DNA of 57,767 bases, from positions 1 through 57,767 of the forward strand of contig CABZXV010000003.1 of NCBI GenBank assembly GCA_902529785.1, written 5' to 3'. Positions 28,015 to 38,600 of the stretch are shown here, piece after piece. The notes beneath the pieces were generated by a model that saw nothing but the letters and a program-made list of their open reading frames with translations, did not search any database and was not told the origin of the DNA. A program made the translations under genes and the position numbers. The stretch's first letter is position 1; every line of letters starts with the position of its first letter. The DNA is from an uncultured Pelagibacteraceae bacterium (lineage in GTDB: Bacteria > Pseudomonadota > Alphaproteobacteria > Pelagibacterales > Pelagibacteraceae).

Positions 28015-30690
28015 ATGAAGCCTGGAAATCAAAATTCGTTTAATTCACTAAAAGAACTAAATATAAATGGGAAAAATTATTCAATTTATTCTTTAAAAGA
28101 AGCTGAAAAAAATGGCTTAGAAGGCATCAACAAATTACCAAAATCAATCAAAGTTTTACTTGAGAATCTTTTAAGATATGAGGACAATATTACTGTAAAT
28201 AAACAACAAATATTATCAATTAAAGATTGGTTAAATACAAAAAAATCAAAGACCGAAATTGCATATAGACCTGCAAGAGTACTTTTACAAGACTATACCG
28301 GTATACCAGCCGTTGCTGACCTTGCTGCAATGAGAGATACAGTTAAAGAAAAAAATAAGGACCCTAACAAAATTAATCCTCTTTCTTCAGTAGACTTGGT
28401 AATTGATCATTCTGTCCAAGTAGATAAATTTGCAACAAAGAATTCATTAAAAGAAAATGTTGATATTGAATTCGATAGAAACTTTGAGAGATATTCTTTT
28501 TTAAAGTGGGGTCAACAAGCGTTTGATAATTTTAGAATTGTTCCGCCTGGAACTGGAATTTGTCATCAAGTAAATCTAGAATATTTATCAAAAGTAGTGT
28601 GGAATGAAAAGTTTGAAGATCAAGAATACTTGTTTCCTGACACACTAGTTGGAACGGATAGTCATACGACAATGGTTAATGGTTTATCAGTACTTGGTTG
28701 GGGAGTAGGAGGAATTGAAGCAGAAGCAGGAATGCTAGGTCAACCAATATCTATGCTGATACCAGAGGTAATTGGATTTGAAATGAAAAATAAACTTCCC
28801 GAAGGTACAACTGCGACTGACCTTGTATTAACAGTTGTTAAAATGTTAAGAGATAAGGGTGTTGTTGGAAAATTTGTAGAATTTTATGGTGAAGGGCTTA
28901 AAAATTTAACACTCGCAGATAGAGCAACTATTGCAAACATGGCTCCTGAATATGGAGCAACATGTGGATTTTTTCCAATAGATGAGGAAACTTTAAAATA
29001 TCTTGAATTTTCTGGAAGATCTAAAGAAAATATTCAGATTGTAGAACAATATGCAAAAGAACAAAATTTATGGGCAAGTGATGATATAGTATTTACCGAT
29101 ACATTGTCTTTAGATATGTCTACAGTAGTCCCAACAATATCTGGACCAAAAAGACCCCAAGATAAAGTTCTTTTAACAGATGCCTCCAAAAATTTTAAAA
29201 AAGTTTTTGAGGATGTATGTAAAAAAATAGAACCTACTATTGCTAAAGTTGAAAACGAAAATTATAAAATAAAAGACGGTGATATATTAATTGCAGCTAT
29301 TACTTCATGTACAAATACTTCAAATCCAAATGTGTTAATTGGTGCAGGTTTATTGGCAAAAAATGCCATAAAAAAAGGATTAACAGTTAAACCATGGGTT
29401 AAAACCTCGCTTGCCCCTGGATCACAAGTTGTAACAGATTATTTAGATAAAGCAGGTTTAAGTGAATATTTAGACCAATTAGGCTTTAACTTAGTTGGTT
29501 ACGGATGCACAACTTGCATTGGTAACTCAGGACCTTTGCCAGATAATATCTCTGAGGCAGTTAAAATTAATAATTTATATGCTGTCTCAGTTTTATCTGG
29601 TAATAGAAATTTTGAAGGTAGAATTTCTCCATTAGTCAAAGCAAACTATCTCGCTTCTCCCCCCTTAGTAGTAGCTTACGCAATCGCTGGTTCAATGAGA
29701 ATAGATTTATATAAAGATCCTCTTGGTAAAGATAGCGATGGGAATGAGGTTTATTTAAAAGATATTTGGCCAACAAATAAAGAAATAGAAGACACACTTA
29801 TTAAGTCTTTAAATCCTGAAATGTTTCTTAATAGATACTCAAATGTCTCCAAAGGACCAGAACAATGGCAAAAAATTAAAGTTAATAAAGGCAGTATTTA
29901 TAATTGGGAGGAAAACTCAACTTATGTAAAAAAACCTCCATTTTTTGAAAATTTACCAAGTGAGCCTGAGGGGTTTAAGGAAATAAAAGATGCAAGACCT
30001 TTATTAATATTGGGGGATATGGTGACCACAGATCACATATCTCCTGCTGGAAGTATACAAAAAGAAAGCCCAACAGGAAATTATTTTATGAAGCACCAAA
30101 TTTTGCCAAAAGATTATAATTCTTATGGCTCAAGAAGAGGAAATCACGAGGTCATGATGAGAGGTACGTTTGCTAATATCAGAATTAAAAATGAAATGGC
30201 TCCAGGAACAGAAGGAGGTTTTACAACGCTATATCCTGAAAAAAAAGTTATGCCTATTTATGATGCAGTTGTTGAATATAAAAAAAGAGGTGTTGATTTA
30301 GTTGTTATTGGAGGTAAAGAGTATGGAACTGGTTCATCAAGAGACTGGGCAGCAAAAGGAACTAAGTTGTTAGGTGTAAAGGCTGTAATAGCTGAAAGTT
30401 TTGAGAGAATTCATAGATCAAATCTTATAGGAATGGGTGTTTTACCATTACAATTTCCAGAAAAAATGAGCAGACAAAATTTAAATTTAAAAGGATCTGA
30501 ATTAATTTCAATTATTAATATTGAAAAAGGTATCAATCCAGGAGATCAATTGGATGTTGAAATCAAATATGTTACTGGCGATATCAAAAAAATAAAAATG
30601 TTATGCAGAATTGATACTAAAAATGAATTAGAATATTATAAGAACGGTGGTATTTTGCAATATGTTTTGAGGAATATGATTAATGGATGA
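28015..30690 (+). CDS. acnA: Aconitate hydratase A
   Basis: 891 aa; VGTDSHTTMVNGLSVLGWGVGGIEAEA, AITSCTNTSNPNVLIGAGLLA, GCTTCIGNSG, GKEYGTGSSRDWAAKG. Confidence 0.97.
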   Translation: MKPGNQNSFNSLKELNINGKNYSIYSLKEAEKNGLEGINKLPKSIKVLLENLLRYEDNITVNKQQILSIKDWLNTKKSKTEIAYRPARVLLQDYTGIPAVADLAAMRDTVKEKNKDPNKINPLSSVDLVIDHSVQVDKFATKNSLKENVDIEFDRNFERYSFLKWGQQAFDNFRIVPPGTGICHQVNLEYLSKVVWNEKFEDQEYLFPDTLVGTDSHTTMVNGLSVLGWGVGGIEAEAGMLGQPISMLIPEVIGFEMKNKLPEGTTATDLVLTVVKMLRDKGVVGKFVEFYGEGLKNLTLADRATIANMAPEYGATCGFFPIDEETLKYLEFSGRSKENIQIVEQYAKEQNLWASDDIVFTDTLSLDMSTVVPTISGPKRPQDKVLLTDASKNFKKVFEDVCKKIEPTIAKVENENYKIKDGDILIAAITSCTNTSNPNVLIGAGLLAKNAIKKGLTVKPWVKTSLAPGSQVVTDYLDKAGLSEYLDQLGFNLVGYGCTTCIGNSGPLPDNISEAVKINNLYAVSVLSGNRNFEGRISPLVKANYLASPPLVVAYAIAGSMRIDLYKDPLGKDSDGNEVYLKDIWPTNKEIEDTLIKSLNPEMFLNRYSNVSKGPEQWQKIKVNKGSIYNWEENSTYVKKPPFFENLPSEPEGFKEIKDARPLLILGDMVTTDHISPAGSIQKESPTGNYFMKHQILPKDYNSYGSRRGNHEVMMRGTFANIRIKNEMAPGTEGGFTTLYPEKKVMPIYDAVVEYKKRGVDLVVIGGKEYGTGSSRDWAAKGTKLLGVKAVIAESFERIHRSNLIGMGVLPLQFPEKMSRQNLNLKGSELISIINIEKGINPGDQLDVEIKYVTGDIKKIKMLCRIDTKNELEYYKNGGILQYVLRNMING

Positions 30691-31324
30691 GGAAATAGAA
30701 ATTATAAATACAAATACAAGAATTGAGAAACTTAAAAATTTCTTAGTCTCTAAAAGAAAACAAATAATAACTTTATTTATAATATTAATATTAATATTAA
30801 TAAGTTTTTTTGCGTATCAAGAATTTAAGTCTAGGAACAAAATTAAATTAGCGAATAAATTTAATAAGATTGTAACAAGTTTTGAAAATGGTCAAAAAAA
30901 TGTAAACGATGATTTGATCGATATTATAAATGTCAAAGATAAGACATACTCACCATTGGCCTTTTTCTTTTTGTTAGACAATGATTTAATATTATCAAAA
31001 GATGAAATTAATTCATACTTTGATATTTTAATAAACAATATACCTCTTGAAAATGAGATTAAAAACCTAACCATATATAAAAAGGGATTATATAATTCTG
31101 ATTATGTTCAAGAAAATGAATTACTAAATATACTTAATCCTATAATTAAATCAGAAAGTATGTGGAAACCACAAGCTTTATATTTAATGGCAGAATTTTA
31201 TTTGTCAAAAAATCAAAAGCAGAAATCTAAAGAATTTTTTAATCAAATAATAGATATGGAAAATATTAGTCCTAAAATTAAATTAGAAGTTCAAAAAAGA
31301 TTACGTTCAGATTTCAGTGAATAA
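30683..31324 (+). CDS. Membrane-anchored TPR-like protein (YfgM-like)
   Basis: N-terminal TM helix, helical repeats at C-terminus; immediately upstream of a BamB-like gene. Confidence 0.5.
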   Translation: MDEEIEIINTNTRIEKLKNFLVSKRKQIITLFIILILILISFFAYQEFKSRNKIKLANKFNKIVTSFENGQKNVNDDLIDIINVKDKTYSPLAFFFLLDNDLILSKDEINSYFDILINNIPLENEIKNLTIYKKGLYNSDYVQENELLNILNPIIKSESMWKPQALYLMAEFYLSKNQKQKSKEFFNQIIDMENISPKIKLEVQKRLRSDFSE

Positions 31325-32588
31325 AGTTCTAAAATATATAATTATACTCTTATTAATTTCAAATTGTAGTTTTTCCAAAGATGACAAGGTTGAGAATGAA
31401 AACCTAATTGATATTTTTAAAAAAATTGAACCAATTAAAAAAGAATTTAATAAAGAATTAAGGATTAAAAAATTTAATATTTTTAAGGCAAATCCCTTTT
31501 TAAAAAATAATACTAATAACAACGGAAATATCAATTTTGCCTCAAATTTGGAAAAAATTTCTAGTTATAAAATAAGTAAAATAAAAAAATTTAATTCAAA
31601 TCAACCTGAATTATTTTTCACTGATGATGAAAAAATTATTTTTTTTAATGGAAAAGGAACAATTTTCAAATTAGATGAAGATCTCAAAGAAATATGGAAG
31701 ATTAATAATTATAATAAAAAAGAAAAGAAATTAGATCCAATTCTATATTTTGCTCAAGTTGATAAAAAATTAATAGTAAATGATAATTTATCAAAAATGT
31801 ATTCTATAAATTTGTATGATGGAAAAGTTATTTGGTCAAAATATAGCTCATCATCTTTTAATTCTGATATTAAAGTTTATGAAGATAAATTTATATCAAT
31901 TGATTTTGATAATGTAATTAGAGCAATTTCATCACAAGATGGCAAAGAATTGTGGAATTTTAAAACAGAAAATTCTTTCATTAAATCTCAAAAAAAACTT
32001 TCAATCATATTAAAAGATGAAATTGTCTTTTTTATTAATAATTTAGGAGATGTGACTGCACTAGATGTAAATACTGGTAGTCTGGTTTGGCAGACGCCCA
32101 CTCAAACTAGCATAATATACCAAGATACATTTAGCTTAGAAAATTCAGATTTAGTTTTCGAAAATAATTCGATTTATTTTTCAAATAATAAAAATGAATT
32201 TTTCTCTATAGATGCGAGAACAGGTATAATAAAGTGGACACAGTCTATTAATTCAAGTTTAAGACCAACTATAATTGATAACTTAATTTTTGTAATTTCT
32301 AATGAGGGATACCTGTTCATAGTTGATGATCGTTCAGGTAATATTTTAAGAATAACAGATATTTTAACAAATTTTGATAATAGAGAAGAAATTAGACCTT
32401 CTGGTTTTATTCATGGAAAACACAAGATATATGTTTCCTTAAATAATGGAAGAATATTAACTGTGGACTCTTCAACTGGTATACAAGAAAAGATCACTAA
32501 AATTCATAGCTCAAAAATTTCTAGACCATATATATTTAAAAAATCAATGTATCTAATTAAAGATAATGGCATAGCAAAAATAAAATAA
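31317..32588 (+). CDS. PQQ-type beta-propeller lipoprotein, BamB-like (GTG start)
   Basis: Lipobox-like LLLISNCSFS; repeated DGKVIWSKYSS / DGKELWNFKTE / TGSLVWQTPTQ / TGIIKWTQSI blades. Confidence 0.7.
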   Translation: MNKVLKYIIILLLISNCSFSKDDKVENENLIDIFKKIEPIKKEFNKELRIKKFNIFKANPFLKNNTNNNGNINFASNLEKISSYKISKIKKFNSNQPELFFTDDEKIIFFNGKGTIFKLDEDLKEIWKINNYNKKEKKLDPILYFAQVDKKLIVNDNLSKMYSINLYDGKVIWSKYSSSSFNSDIKVYEDKFISIDFDNVIRAISSQDGKELWNFKTENSFIKSQKKLSIILKDEIVFFINNLGDVTALDVNTGSLVWQTPTQTSIIYQDTFSLENSDLVFENNSIYFSNNKNEFFSIDARTGIIKWTQSINSSLRPTIIDNLIFVISNEGYLFIVDDRSGNILRITDILTNFDNREEIRPSGFIHGKHKIYVSLNNGRILTVDSSTGIQEKITKIHSSKISRPYIFKKSMYLIKDNGIAKIK

Positions 32589-33016
32589 TGTTTTTGAAAA
32601 TTTTAGAAAAATTAGGTAGAAAAAAAGTGGTATTAGATAGAGGACCATCTCACCCCGAGTTTAATAAAGCTAAACCATGGATGAATAGATATTACCTTTT
32701 ATTCCGCCACAGACCGAAATGGTTTCCTTTTAATATTTTAGTACACGAAATTCTCGATAATGATCATGGTGATGGAGTTCATAATCATCTATTTCCTTTT
32801 GTTACAATAATATTAAGAGGAGGATATTGGGAAACTTTAAAAACAGGCAAAGTCTGGAGAGCACCAGGTTACATAGGATTTAGATCAGCCAATAATTTTC
32901 ATAGAGTGGATTTAGAACCAGGCACTAGGCCATTGACAATTTTTATAGCTGGTCCGTATGGATTAAGAAAAGGACCAAGATCAGAATATGGAATTGACTT
33001 TGAAACAAAAAAATGA
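32588..33016 (+). CDS. Cupin-fold-like protein of unknown function
   Basis: HGDGVHNHLFPFVTIILRGGYWET...FHRVDL; overlaps neighbours by 1 and 4 nt. Confidence 0.55.
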   Translation: MFLKILEKLGRKKVVLDRGPSHPEFNKAKPWMNRYYLLFRHRPKWFPFNILVHEILDNDHGDGVHNHLFPFVTIILRGGYWETLKTGKVWRAPGYIGFRSANNFHRVDLEPGTRPLTIFIAGPYGLRKGPRSEYGIDFETKK

Positions 33017-34065
33017 ATTTAACTAGTTCGTTTCATAAATTTTGTGAACTTAAGGAATTCGAAATTAATCAAAACCAGCTTAGTATAATTGAAAAATTAA
33101 CTGAGTTTTATAAACTCAACTTTCAACAGCCTCTTATAAAAAAAATATTTAAAGAAAAAAATAATAAATTAGGTTTTTATTTATTGGGTGATGTTGGTGT
33201 AGGCAAAACAATGATTTTAAATTTTTTTTTTGAATCACTTAAAGAAAATAAATCAAGACTGCACTTTAATGAATTTATGATAAAATTTCATGAATTTATT
33301 CATGAAAATAAAAAAAAAAGAAAAGACAATGGTTTAAAAAAATTTGTTAAAGATTTATCGATTAATACAAAAATAATATATTTTGATGAATTTCAAGTTA
33401 CCAATATCGTAGATGCAATGATACTAGGAAAATTATTTGAAAGAATATTTGAGGAAAATATAAAAGTAATTTTTTCTTCTAATACGAAAATACAAGATTT
33501 GTACAAAAATGGCCTACAAAGAGATCAATTTATGCCTTTTATACAAATTTTAAAAAAAAACTGTTTAGAAATAGAACTAAAAATTGATGAAGATTACAGA
33601 ACTAGTAAAAATATAAATTTAGATAGATTTTTGTATCCTATAGATAAATCTTCAAACTTTAAGTTTAATAAATTTTTTAGGAAAGTTACAAAAAATAAAA
33701 AAAAAATAACCAAAGTGCTAGATATTAAAGGTCGAAAACTGGAAATTGAAAACTTTTATGAAAGAGTTATTAAATTCGAATTTGATGAGATATGCAATAA
33801 AAACCTAGGATCTGAAGATTATTTAGAAATTGCAAAACATAGTGATCTAATTTTTATAGAAAATCTCCCTAATTTTGATGAAAATAATTCTAATCAGCAA
33901 CAACGTTTTATTACTTTTATAGATATTATATATGAAAAAAAAATACCATTGATGATCAAATCTGAAGTTAATTTAAATTCATTAAATTCTGCAAGGAGTC
34001 TTAAAGAACCATTTAAAAGAACAGTGAGTCGTTTGCATGAAATGACGTCTCAAAAATTAAATTAA
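33013..34065 (+). CDS. zapE: ZapE/AFG1-like ATPase
   Basis: GFYLLGDVGVGKTMILNFFF Walker A, IIYFDEFQVTNIVDAMILGKLF, GLQRDQFMPFI. Confidence 0.9.
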   Translation: MNLTSSFHKFCELKEFEINQNQLSIIEKLTEFYKLNFQQPLIKKIFKEKNNKLGFYLLGDVGVGKTMILNFFFESLKENKSRLHFNEFMIKFHEFIHENKKKRKDNGLKKFVKDLSINTKIIYFDEFQVTNIVDAMILGKLFERIFEENIKVIFSSNTKIQDLYKNGLQRDQFMPFIQILKKNCLEIELKIDEDYRTSKNINLDRFLYPIDKSSNFKFNKFFRKVTKNKKKITKVLDIKGRKLEIENFYERVIKFEFDEICNKNLGSEDYLEIAKHSDLIFIENLPNFDENNSNQQQRFITFIDIIYEKKIPLMIKSEVNLNSLNSARSLKEPFKRTVSRLHEMTSQKLN

Positions 34066-34068
34066 TTT

Positions 34069-34488
34069 ATGTTTCAAGAGTTTTATAACTTACAAATTAA
34101 TACAAATGGACAAAAACTTTATGAATTTACTGATAAAACAATTAAATGGGTTAAAAAAAATAATTTCAAAAATGGTATTTTGAATCTTTCAATTCAACAT
34201 ACAAGTGCCTCTCTTATTGTACAAGAAAATGCAGATCCCGATGTACAAACAGATTTAATAAATTATTTTGATAAGTTAGTACCAATGGATAATTCCCTGT
34301 ACACCCATAATGCCGAGGGAAAGGATGATATGCCGGCACATATAAAGTCTGTATTAACAAATAATCAAATTTCATTAAGTATTAGAAAAAATCAAGTTCT
34401 CTTAGGAACTTGGCAAGGTATTTACCTATTTGAGCATAGATTAGATCCAACTACACGAAACGTAATACATCATTTTATAGGGGATTAG
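34069..34488 (+). CDS. YjbQ/UPF0047 family protein
   Basis: ILNLSIQHTSASLIVQENADPDVQTDL, HNAEGKDDMPAHIKSVL, LGTWQGIYLFEHR. Confidence 0.92.
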   Translation: MFQEFYNLQINTNGQKLYEFTDKTIKWVKKNNFKNGILNLSIQHTSASLIVQENADPDVQTDLINYFDKLVPMDNSLYTHNAEGKDDMPAHIKSVLTNNQISLSIRKNQVLLGTWQGIYLFEHRLDPTTRNVIHHFIGD

Positions 34489-35908
34489 TTTTTTTTTTGA
34501 TAGATTGGAAAGCACTCAAAGCATCATTCCTAGCCTTTTCATGGATAACAATAGGCATAGGATAATCTGAACCTATAAAAGTATTTATTGCTTCTTGGTA
34601 TTTTATTTCCATTTCCCAAGGTTTATGAATAAATTTTGTAGGCACTTTATTTAATTCAGGAACCCATTTTTTTACATATTGTCCTTGTTTATCGAATTTT
34701 TCACCCTGTAAAATAGGGTTAAAAATTCTGAAATATGGAGCAGCGTCAGCTCCACACCCCGCTACCCATTGCCATTGAGCAACATTATTTGCTTCGTTAA
34801 AATCAAGTAGACAATTTCTGAAATATTTTTCTCCTTCTTTCCAATTAATTCTTAAATGTTTAACTAAAAAAGAGCCAACAACCATTCTAATTCGATTATG
34901 CATCCAACCCGTTTCATATAATTCTCTCATTCCAGCATCAACAATTGGATAGCCCGTCATTCCTTTTTTCCATGCATTTAAAAATTTAGCATTATTAACC
35001 CACGGGAAATTATCAAATTCTTTTCTTAAATTTCCCTTCAGCATTTCTGGAAAGTAATTAATAAGACTATGTGAAAACTCTCTCCAACCAATTTCATTAG
35101 TATATTTTTTTACACTTATATTTTTAGACTTTAATTTTTTACATTTCTCCCAGATATCTCCAACATTAATCTGTCCATTTCTAATGTATGGAGAAAGTTT
35201 TGATGTTCCATTTATAGATGGAAAGTCACGGTCTACACCATAATTTAATATGTTTTTATTTACAAAGTTATCTAAATATTCATGAGCCTTACTTTCTGAA
35301 GGTATCCAGTATTTCTCAAACTTCATATACCATTTTGACTTAGGTAAAATCTCTTCAGATTTTATTTGTTTTTTAAATATCACCTCTATCTTTTTGCATT
35401 TTTTGACATTGCTTATTTTATCAGGAAGTCTTTCTAAATAATATTGCTCTGCATTTCTCCAAAAAGGACTATAAACTTTAAAAGGCGTTCCATCATTTTT
35501 CGTAATTTTATTATATTCATTGAGCACATTTCCTTTGAAGAATTTAAAATCAATCTTTTTATCAGTTAAATCTTTTAGAATTTTTTTATCTTTATCAAAT
35601 TCAGCTGGTTCATAAACTTTATTCCAATAAACAGAAATTTTATTATTAGATTTTAATTTAGAAAAAAAGTTAATTTCATCATCCTTAATAATTTCTAATC
35701 CAATATTAAATTTTTTTAAATCAGATCTAAAACTTTCAAGAGATTTGCTTAGCCACCATTTTTGTGCCTCTCTTTTATTATCAAAAATATTATTATTAAA
35801 AATGAAAACTGCAGTTACAATGTCATGATTATTTGTAGCATAAGTTAATGCATCATTATTGTTTATGCGAAAATCATCTCTTAACCAAACAAGAGCCTTA
35901 TTAGACAT
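34475..35908 (-). CDS. phr: Deoxyribodipyrimidine photo-lyase / cryptochrome family
   Basis: LVWLRDDFRINNNDAL; GYPIVDAGMRELYETGWMHNRIRMVVGSFLVKHL; NEANNVAQWQWVAGCGADAAPYFRIFNP. Confidence 0.95.
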   Translation of the reverse strand: MSNKALVWLRDDFRINNNDALTYATNNHDIVTAVFIFNNNIFDNKREAQKWWLSKSLESFRSDLKKFNIGLEIIKDDEINFFSKLKSNNKISVYWNKVYEPAEFDKDKKILKDLTDKKIDFKFFKGNVLNEYNKITKNDGTPFKVYSPFWRNAEQYYLERLPDKISNVKKCKKIEVIFKKQIKSEEILPKSKWYMKFEKYWIPSESKAHEYLDNFVNKNILNYGVDRDFPSINGTSKLSPYIRNGQINVGDIWEKCKKLKSKNISVKKYTNEIGWREFSHSLINYFPEMLKGNLRKEFDNFPWVNNAKFLNAWKKGMTGYPIVDAGMRELYETGWMHNRIRMVVGSFLVKHLRINWKEGEKYFRNCLLDFNEANNVAQWQWVAGCGADAAPYFRIFNPILQGEKFDKQGQYVKKWVPELNKVPTKFIHKPWEMEIKYQEAINTFIGSDYPMPIVIHEKARNDALSAFQSIKKKTNPL

Positions 35909-37046
35909 TGGATAACTTTTCTGATCCTTTGGAAAGAAGTTTGTTATATAATTTTATATCTGTGTCACCTTCACATCCAATCAATAAAACATTTGCATTC
36001 ATATCTAATTCAAGATCTTTCTTAATTTGTTCGTTATTGCAACTTACGTTTAGACTTATTACAGCAGGCGCTGAACATTCGCCCGCAATAATTTTGTCTT
36101 TTCCAAAGTATCCTTTAGCCAACATTGCAACTGATAACGGAATGTCATCATCAGGAATACTTAAACAATTATTTACTGAATTCTTAAGAATTTGCCATGG
36201 GACCAATGATACATCTCCACAAGACATTCCACCCATGATACTTTCTTTTTCAATTTCGACTTTGGTGAGTTCACCAGCATCGACGCTTTTTAAAACACAA
36301 TCTGCATTTTCTGGCTCAATAACAATAATTTTTGGAATTCTTTTAAAATATCTAGCAACACCTGCTATTACCCCAGATGCCATACCTCCAACACCTGCCT
36401 GTAAAAAAATGTGTGTAATATATTGATTAGTTTGCTTTGATATTTCTTCAATCATCACAGAATATCCAGCCATTGTTAGTTTTGGAACCGTAAGATAATT
36501 TTCCCAAGCCACATCTTGTACTATTTCCCAGCCATTTTTTTTAGATTGTTTAATGCATTCATTTAGAGAGTTTTCATAGTTTCCTTTAACTTGAACGACA
36601 TCAGCGCCAAGTTTTCTCATCTCATCAGCACGTGTATCGCTAACAAATTCACTAATGAAGATTTTACAAGAAATTCCTAATCTATTTGCTCCCCATGCAA
36701 CAGATTTGCCATGATTTCCTGCGGTTGCAGTTGCTACGACTACATTTTTCTTACCAGCAGAGACTTGCTCTACAGCATAAGCGCCACCAAGAGCTTTAAA
36801 AGATTTGAGACCAAACCTTTTTGACTCATCCTTGTAAAAAATATTTTTAAGTCCAAGATTTTTTGAGAGCTTATCTAAATTAAGGAGAGGGGTGGGTTTA
36901 TAAGTTTCCCAATTAGAAATTGTATTGTATGCTTTATCTATTGCACTTTTATCTAATACATTTAATATTTTCTCTCTACTAAATGAATAATTATTATTTT
37001 TGATAAAAGATGAAAATTTTTTAATATGACTATAGTCAATAGGCAT
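35901..37046 (-). CDS. PLP-dependent diaminopropionate ammonia-lyase-like (fold type II)
   Basis: ESKRFGLKSFKALGGAYAVEQ PLP-Lys motif, ATATAGNHGKSVAWGA, QAGVGGMASGV. Confidence 0.8.
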   Translation of the reverse strand: MPIDYSHIKKFSSFIKNNNYSFSREKILNVLDKSAIDKAYNTISNWETYKPTPLLNLDKLSKNLGLKNIFYKDESKRFGLKSFKALGGAYAVEQVSAGKKNVVVATATAGNHGKSVAWGANRLGISCKIFISEFVSDTRADEMRKLGADVVQVKGNYENSLNECIKQSKKNGWEIVQDVAWENYLTVPKLTMAGYSVMIEEISKQTNQYITHIFLQAGVGGMASGVIAGVARYFKRIPKIIVIEPENADCVLKSVDAGELTKVEIEKESIMGGMSCGDVSLVPWQILKNSVNNCLSIPDDDIPLSVAMLAKGYFGKDKIIAGECSAPAVISLNVSCNNEQIKKDLELDMNANVLLIGCEGDTDIKLYNKLLSKGSEKLSNV

Positions 37047-37049
37047 ATT

Positions 37050-38375
37050 TTAACAATCTAAGGTATTCGATCTTTCCCACTTTGTAATAGGCTTGAGTTT
37101 ATTAAAATTTTCTTTTGATTTGAAACTTTCAATTTCAGACTTTTTAAGTTTCATATAACTGTTTAAAACATCTTTGCCAAAAGCATTTTTTAATACTGAA
37201 TTTGAATTTAACATATCAAGCGAGTCTTCTAGAGTATTTGGTAATTTTTTTAGATTTGGATATTTTTCATGATCTGTATACATATTACAAAACAATGGTT
37301 TGCCTGGATTTATTTTTTTTCTGATACCGTTTATACCTGCTGCTAGAATTCCAGCTTGTACCAAATATGGATTAGCTGATCCATCCATAAGTCTCAATTC
37401 AAACCTTCCAGGGTCAGGAACTCTTATCATGTGTGTTCGGTTATTTCCCGTGTAAGAGATGCTACTTGGAGACCAAGTTGCTCCTGATTTAGTAGGAGGT
37501 GCGTTTATCCTTCTATAACTATTTAGCGTAGGATTAAAAAATGCAGATAAAGATCCTGCGTTTTTAATTATACCACCTAAAAAATTGTAAGCTAGACTGC
37601 TAAGTCCGAGTTTATCATTTTTATCCAAAAATTTATTTTTTCTTTTATCCCAAAGAGAAACATGAGTATGACACCCGTTACCAGTTAGATTTTCAAAAGG
37701 CTTGGGCATAAACGTAGCTCTAAGTCCATGTTTTTCAGCAATCGTTTTAACCATAAATTTAAAAAAAGTATGTCTATCTGCTGTAGTTAGGCAGTCTGAG
37801 TAATCCCAATTCATTTCAAACTGACCATTAGCATCTTCATGGTCATTTTGATAAGGATTCCATCCCATTTCGATCATACAATCGCATATCTCTTTAATTA
37901 ATTCGTATCTTCTCATTAGTGAAGATTGATCGTAGCATGGTTTAGATTGAGTATCTTTTGAGTCTGCAATTGTGTTGCCGTCAGCGGAGATTAAAAAATA
38001 CTCACATTCCACACCAGATTTCATAATGAATCCTTCATTTTGCAGCAGTTTTATTTGTTTTTTTAACATTATTCTTGGAGATGCATCCACTGGTTTGCCA
38101 TTCATCCACAAATCAGACGCTAACCATCCTACCTCTTTATTCCAAGGTAGTTGAATTAAACTATTTGGATCTGGAATTGCAAACATATCTGAGTCTGCCG
38201 GAGACATGTCTAGCCAAGCAGCAAACCCTGCAAACCCAGCACCATTAGTTTGCATCTCTTTTATAGCTCTAGTTGGTACTAATTTTGATCTTAAAACTCC
38301 GAACAAATCTACAAAACTTATTAGGAAATATTTTATTTTTTTTGTTTTTGCAATTTTATATAAGTTTTTTGCCAC
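37050..38375 (-). CDS. glnT: Glutamine synthetase family, GlnT (type III)-like
   Basis: KYFLISFVDLFGVLRSKLVP, GAGFAGFAAWLDMSPADSDMFAIPDP, NDHEDANGQFEMNW, GNGCHTHVSLWD, NRTHMIRVPDPGRFELR. Confidence 0.85.
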   Translation of the reverse strand: MAKNLYKIAKTKKIKYFLISFVDLFGVLRSKLVPTRAIKEMQTNGAGFAGFAAWLDMSPADSDMFAIPDPNSLIQLPWNKEVGWLASDLWMNGKPVDASPRIMLKKQIKLLQNEGFIMKSGVECEYFLISADGNTIADSKDTQSKPCYDQSSLMRRYELIKEICDCMIEMGWNPYQNDHEDANGQFEMNWDYSDCLTTADRHTFFKFMVKTIAEKHGLRATFMPKPFENLTGNGCHTHVSLWDKRKNKFLDKNDKLGLSSLAYNFLGGIIKNAGSLSAFFNPTLNSYRRINAPPTKSGATWSPSSISYTGNNRTHMIRVPDPGRFELRLMDGSANPYLVQAGILAAGINGIRKKINPGKPLFCNMYTDHEKYPNLKKLPNTLEDSLDMLNSNSVLKNAFGKDVLNSYMKLKKSEIESFKSKENFNKLKPITKWERSNTLDC

Positions 38376-38396
38376 ATTAACTTCTTATCATATTTT

Positions 38397-38552
38397 TTAT
38401 AAAAATGATAAAAAGAAATCTTTGTAGTAAACAATATTACCAAAAATAATTATCAAGATAGCTATGACCAATCCATACTTTGCCTTTGGCCAAGCTAATC
38501 TTGCCATTTTACTCGGTGTTTTATTTATGTGATTTTTATTTTGCTCTTCCAT
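38397..38552 (-). CDS. 51-aa putative single-TM small protein
   Basis: Own translation: MEEQNKNHINKTPSKMARLAWPKAKYGLVIAILIIIFGNIVYYKDFFLSFL*; follows the AmtB cluster. Below the supplied ORF-length cutoff. Confidence 0.45.
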   Translation of the reverse strand: MEEQNKNHINKTPSKMARLAWPKAKYGLVIAILIIIFGNIVYYKDFFLSFL

Positions 38553-38560
38553 GATTATTC

Positions 38561-38588
38561 GAGGGCGCATTTATTAAAATGCGCCCTC
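38561..38588. terminator. GC-rich perfect hairpin between two small ORFs
   Basis: GAGGGCGCATTT-ATTA-AAATGCGCCCTC, 12-bp perfect stem; no clear U-tract on the minus strand. Confidence 0.7.
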
Positions 38589-38600
38589 AAGATTATATTT

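Noticed and set aside
35908-36426. 172-aa plus ORF antisense to the diaminopropionate ammonia-lyase-like gene
   Set aside because: Entirely within a well-supported CDS on the opposite strand; low-complexity translation with no family motif.
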